The notes beneath the pieces are model-generated. The model made no database searches. It saw nothing but the letters and a program-made list of their open reading frames with translations, and was not told the origin of the DNA. Positions 5,571-5,611 of a stretch of 5,611 nucleotides of DNA are shown here, in pieces; within the stretch, counting starts at the first letter, position 1; the number at the start of each line of letters is the position of its first letter. The translations under genes and the position numbers were made by a program. Origin of the DNA: an uncultured Bacteroides sp. (GTDB lineage Bacteria > Bacteroidota > Bacteroidia > Bacteroidales > Bacteroidaceae); NCBI GenBank assembly GCA_947071285.1, contig CAMTFK010000278.1:1-5611 (forward strand), given 5' to 3'.

Positions 5571-5611
5571 TTAATAACGTCTGGAATTATATCCGTTGTT
5601 GCGGGGTCTTT
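5571..5611 (-). CDS. C-terminal end of a gene, Gly/Asn/Arg-rich tail (partial)
   Basis: The minus strand from the window edge reads RPRNNGYNSRRY then TAA (5573-5571). Only 12 full codons are present, so family assignment is not possible. The reading frame is chosen because its stop sits 13 bp before a strong minus-strand terminator. The Arg/Asn/Gly/Tyr-rich ending is like the disordered tails of small RRM-type RNA-binding proteins and of some DEAD-box helicases in Bacteroidetes; this is composition only and the identity is a guess. The rest of the gene lies beyond the right edge. Confidence 0.55.
   Translation of the reverse strand, partial: RPRNNGYNSRRY

Noticed and set aside
46..5611. CRISPR array, tRNA, rRNA, insertion sequence or defence system
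   Set aside because: No regularly spaced repeats, cloverleaf sequence, transposase or known defence domain was seen on either strand.

Overview
The window looks like chromosomal DNA from a Bacteroidales member, most likely Bacteroides, at roughly 40-45% GC by eye. Three intergenic regions carry the Bacteroidetes-type promoter pattern (TTG, 20-21 bp, then TAnnTTTG or a one-base variant). Most starts lack a Shine-Dalgarno sequence, and the protein families fit a gut anaerobe. The first 45 bases are not biological: they match the Illumina Nextera i7-side adapter, so native sequence begins at about base 46 and the window start is a contig edge.

Layout. (1) 1-45 adapter; 46-184 AT-rich leader without a convincing gene. 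(2) 244-1428 (+), a YqhD/butanol-dehydrogenase-type iron-containing alcohol dehydrogenase with all four metal ligands, behind a promoter at 185-215. (3) 1532-2998 (+), a tight two-gene unit: an unrecognised 173-residue protein and, 9 bp later, a DUF1848 protein whose radical-SAM-like CxxxCxxC motif is at its C-terminal end; promoter at 1446-1476. (4) 3130-4008 (+), a ferritin-like domain fused to a VIT1/CCC1 membrane domain (MbfA-like), with its own promoter at 3076-3107. (5) A strong bidirectional terminator at 4034-4069 separates the plus-strand block from a minus-strand operon. (6) 5418-4327 (-), an FMN-dependent nitronate monooxygenase/FabK-like protein with an unusual cysteine cluster, followed after 14 bp by a 69-residue unknown protein (4312-4103, -). 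(7) 5611-5571 (-), the last 12 codons of another gene, with a Gly/Asn/Arg-rich tail, and its terminator hairpin at 5519-5558.

The genes do not form one recognisable pathway. A loose shared theme is redox and iron chemistry: an iron-dependent reductase, two proteins with possible Fe-S cysteine motifs and an iron-handling membrane protein. No mobile element, CRISPR array, tRNA or rRNA was seen. The least explained parts are the DUF1848 protein with its unknown partner, and the cysteine-cluster flavoprotein with its small downstream partner.
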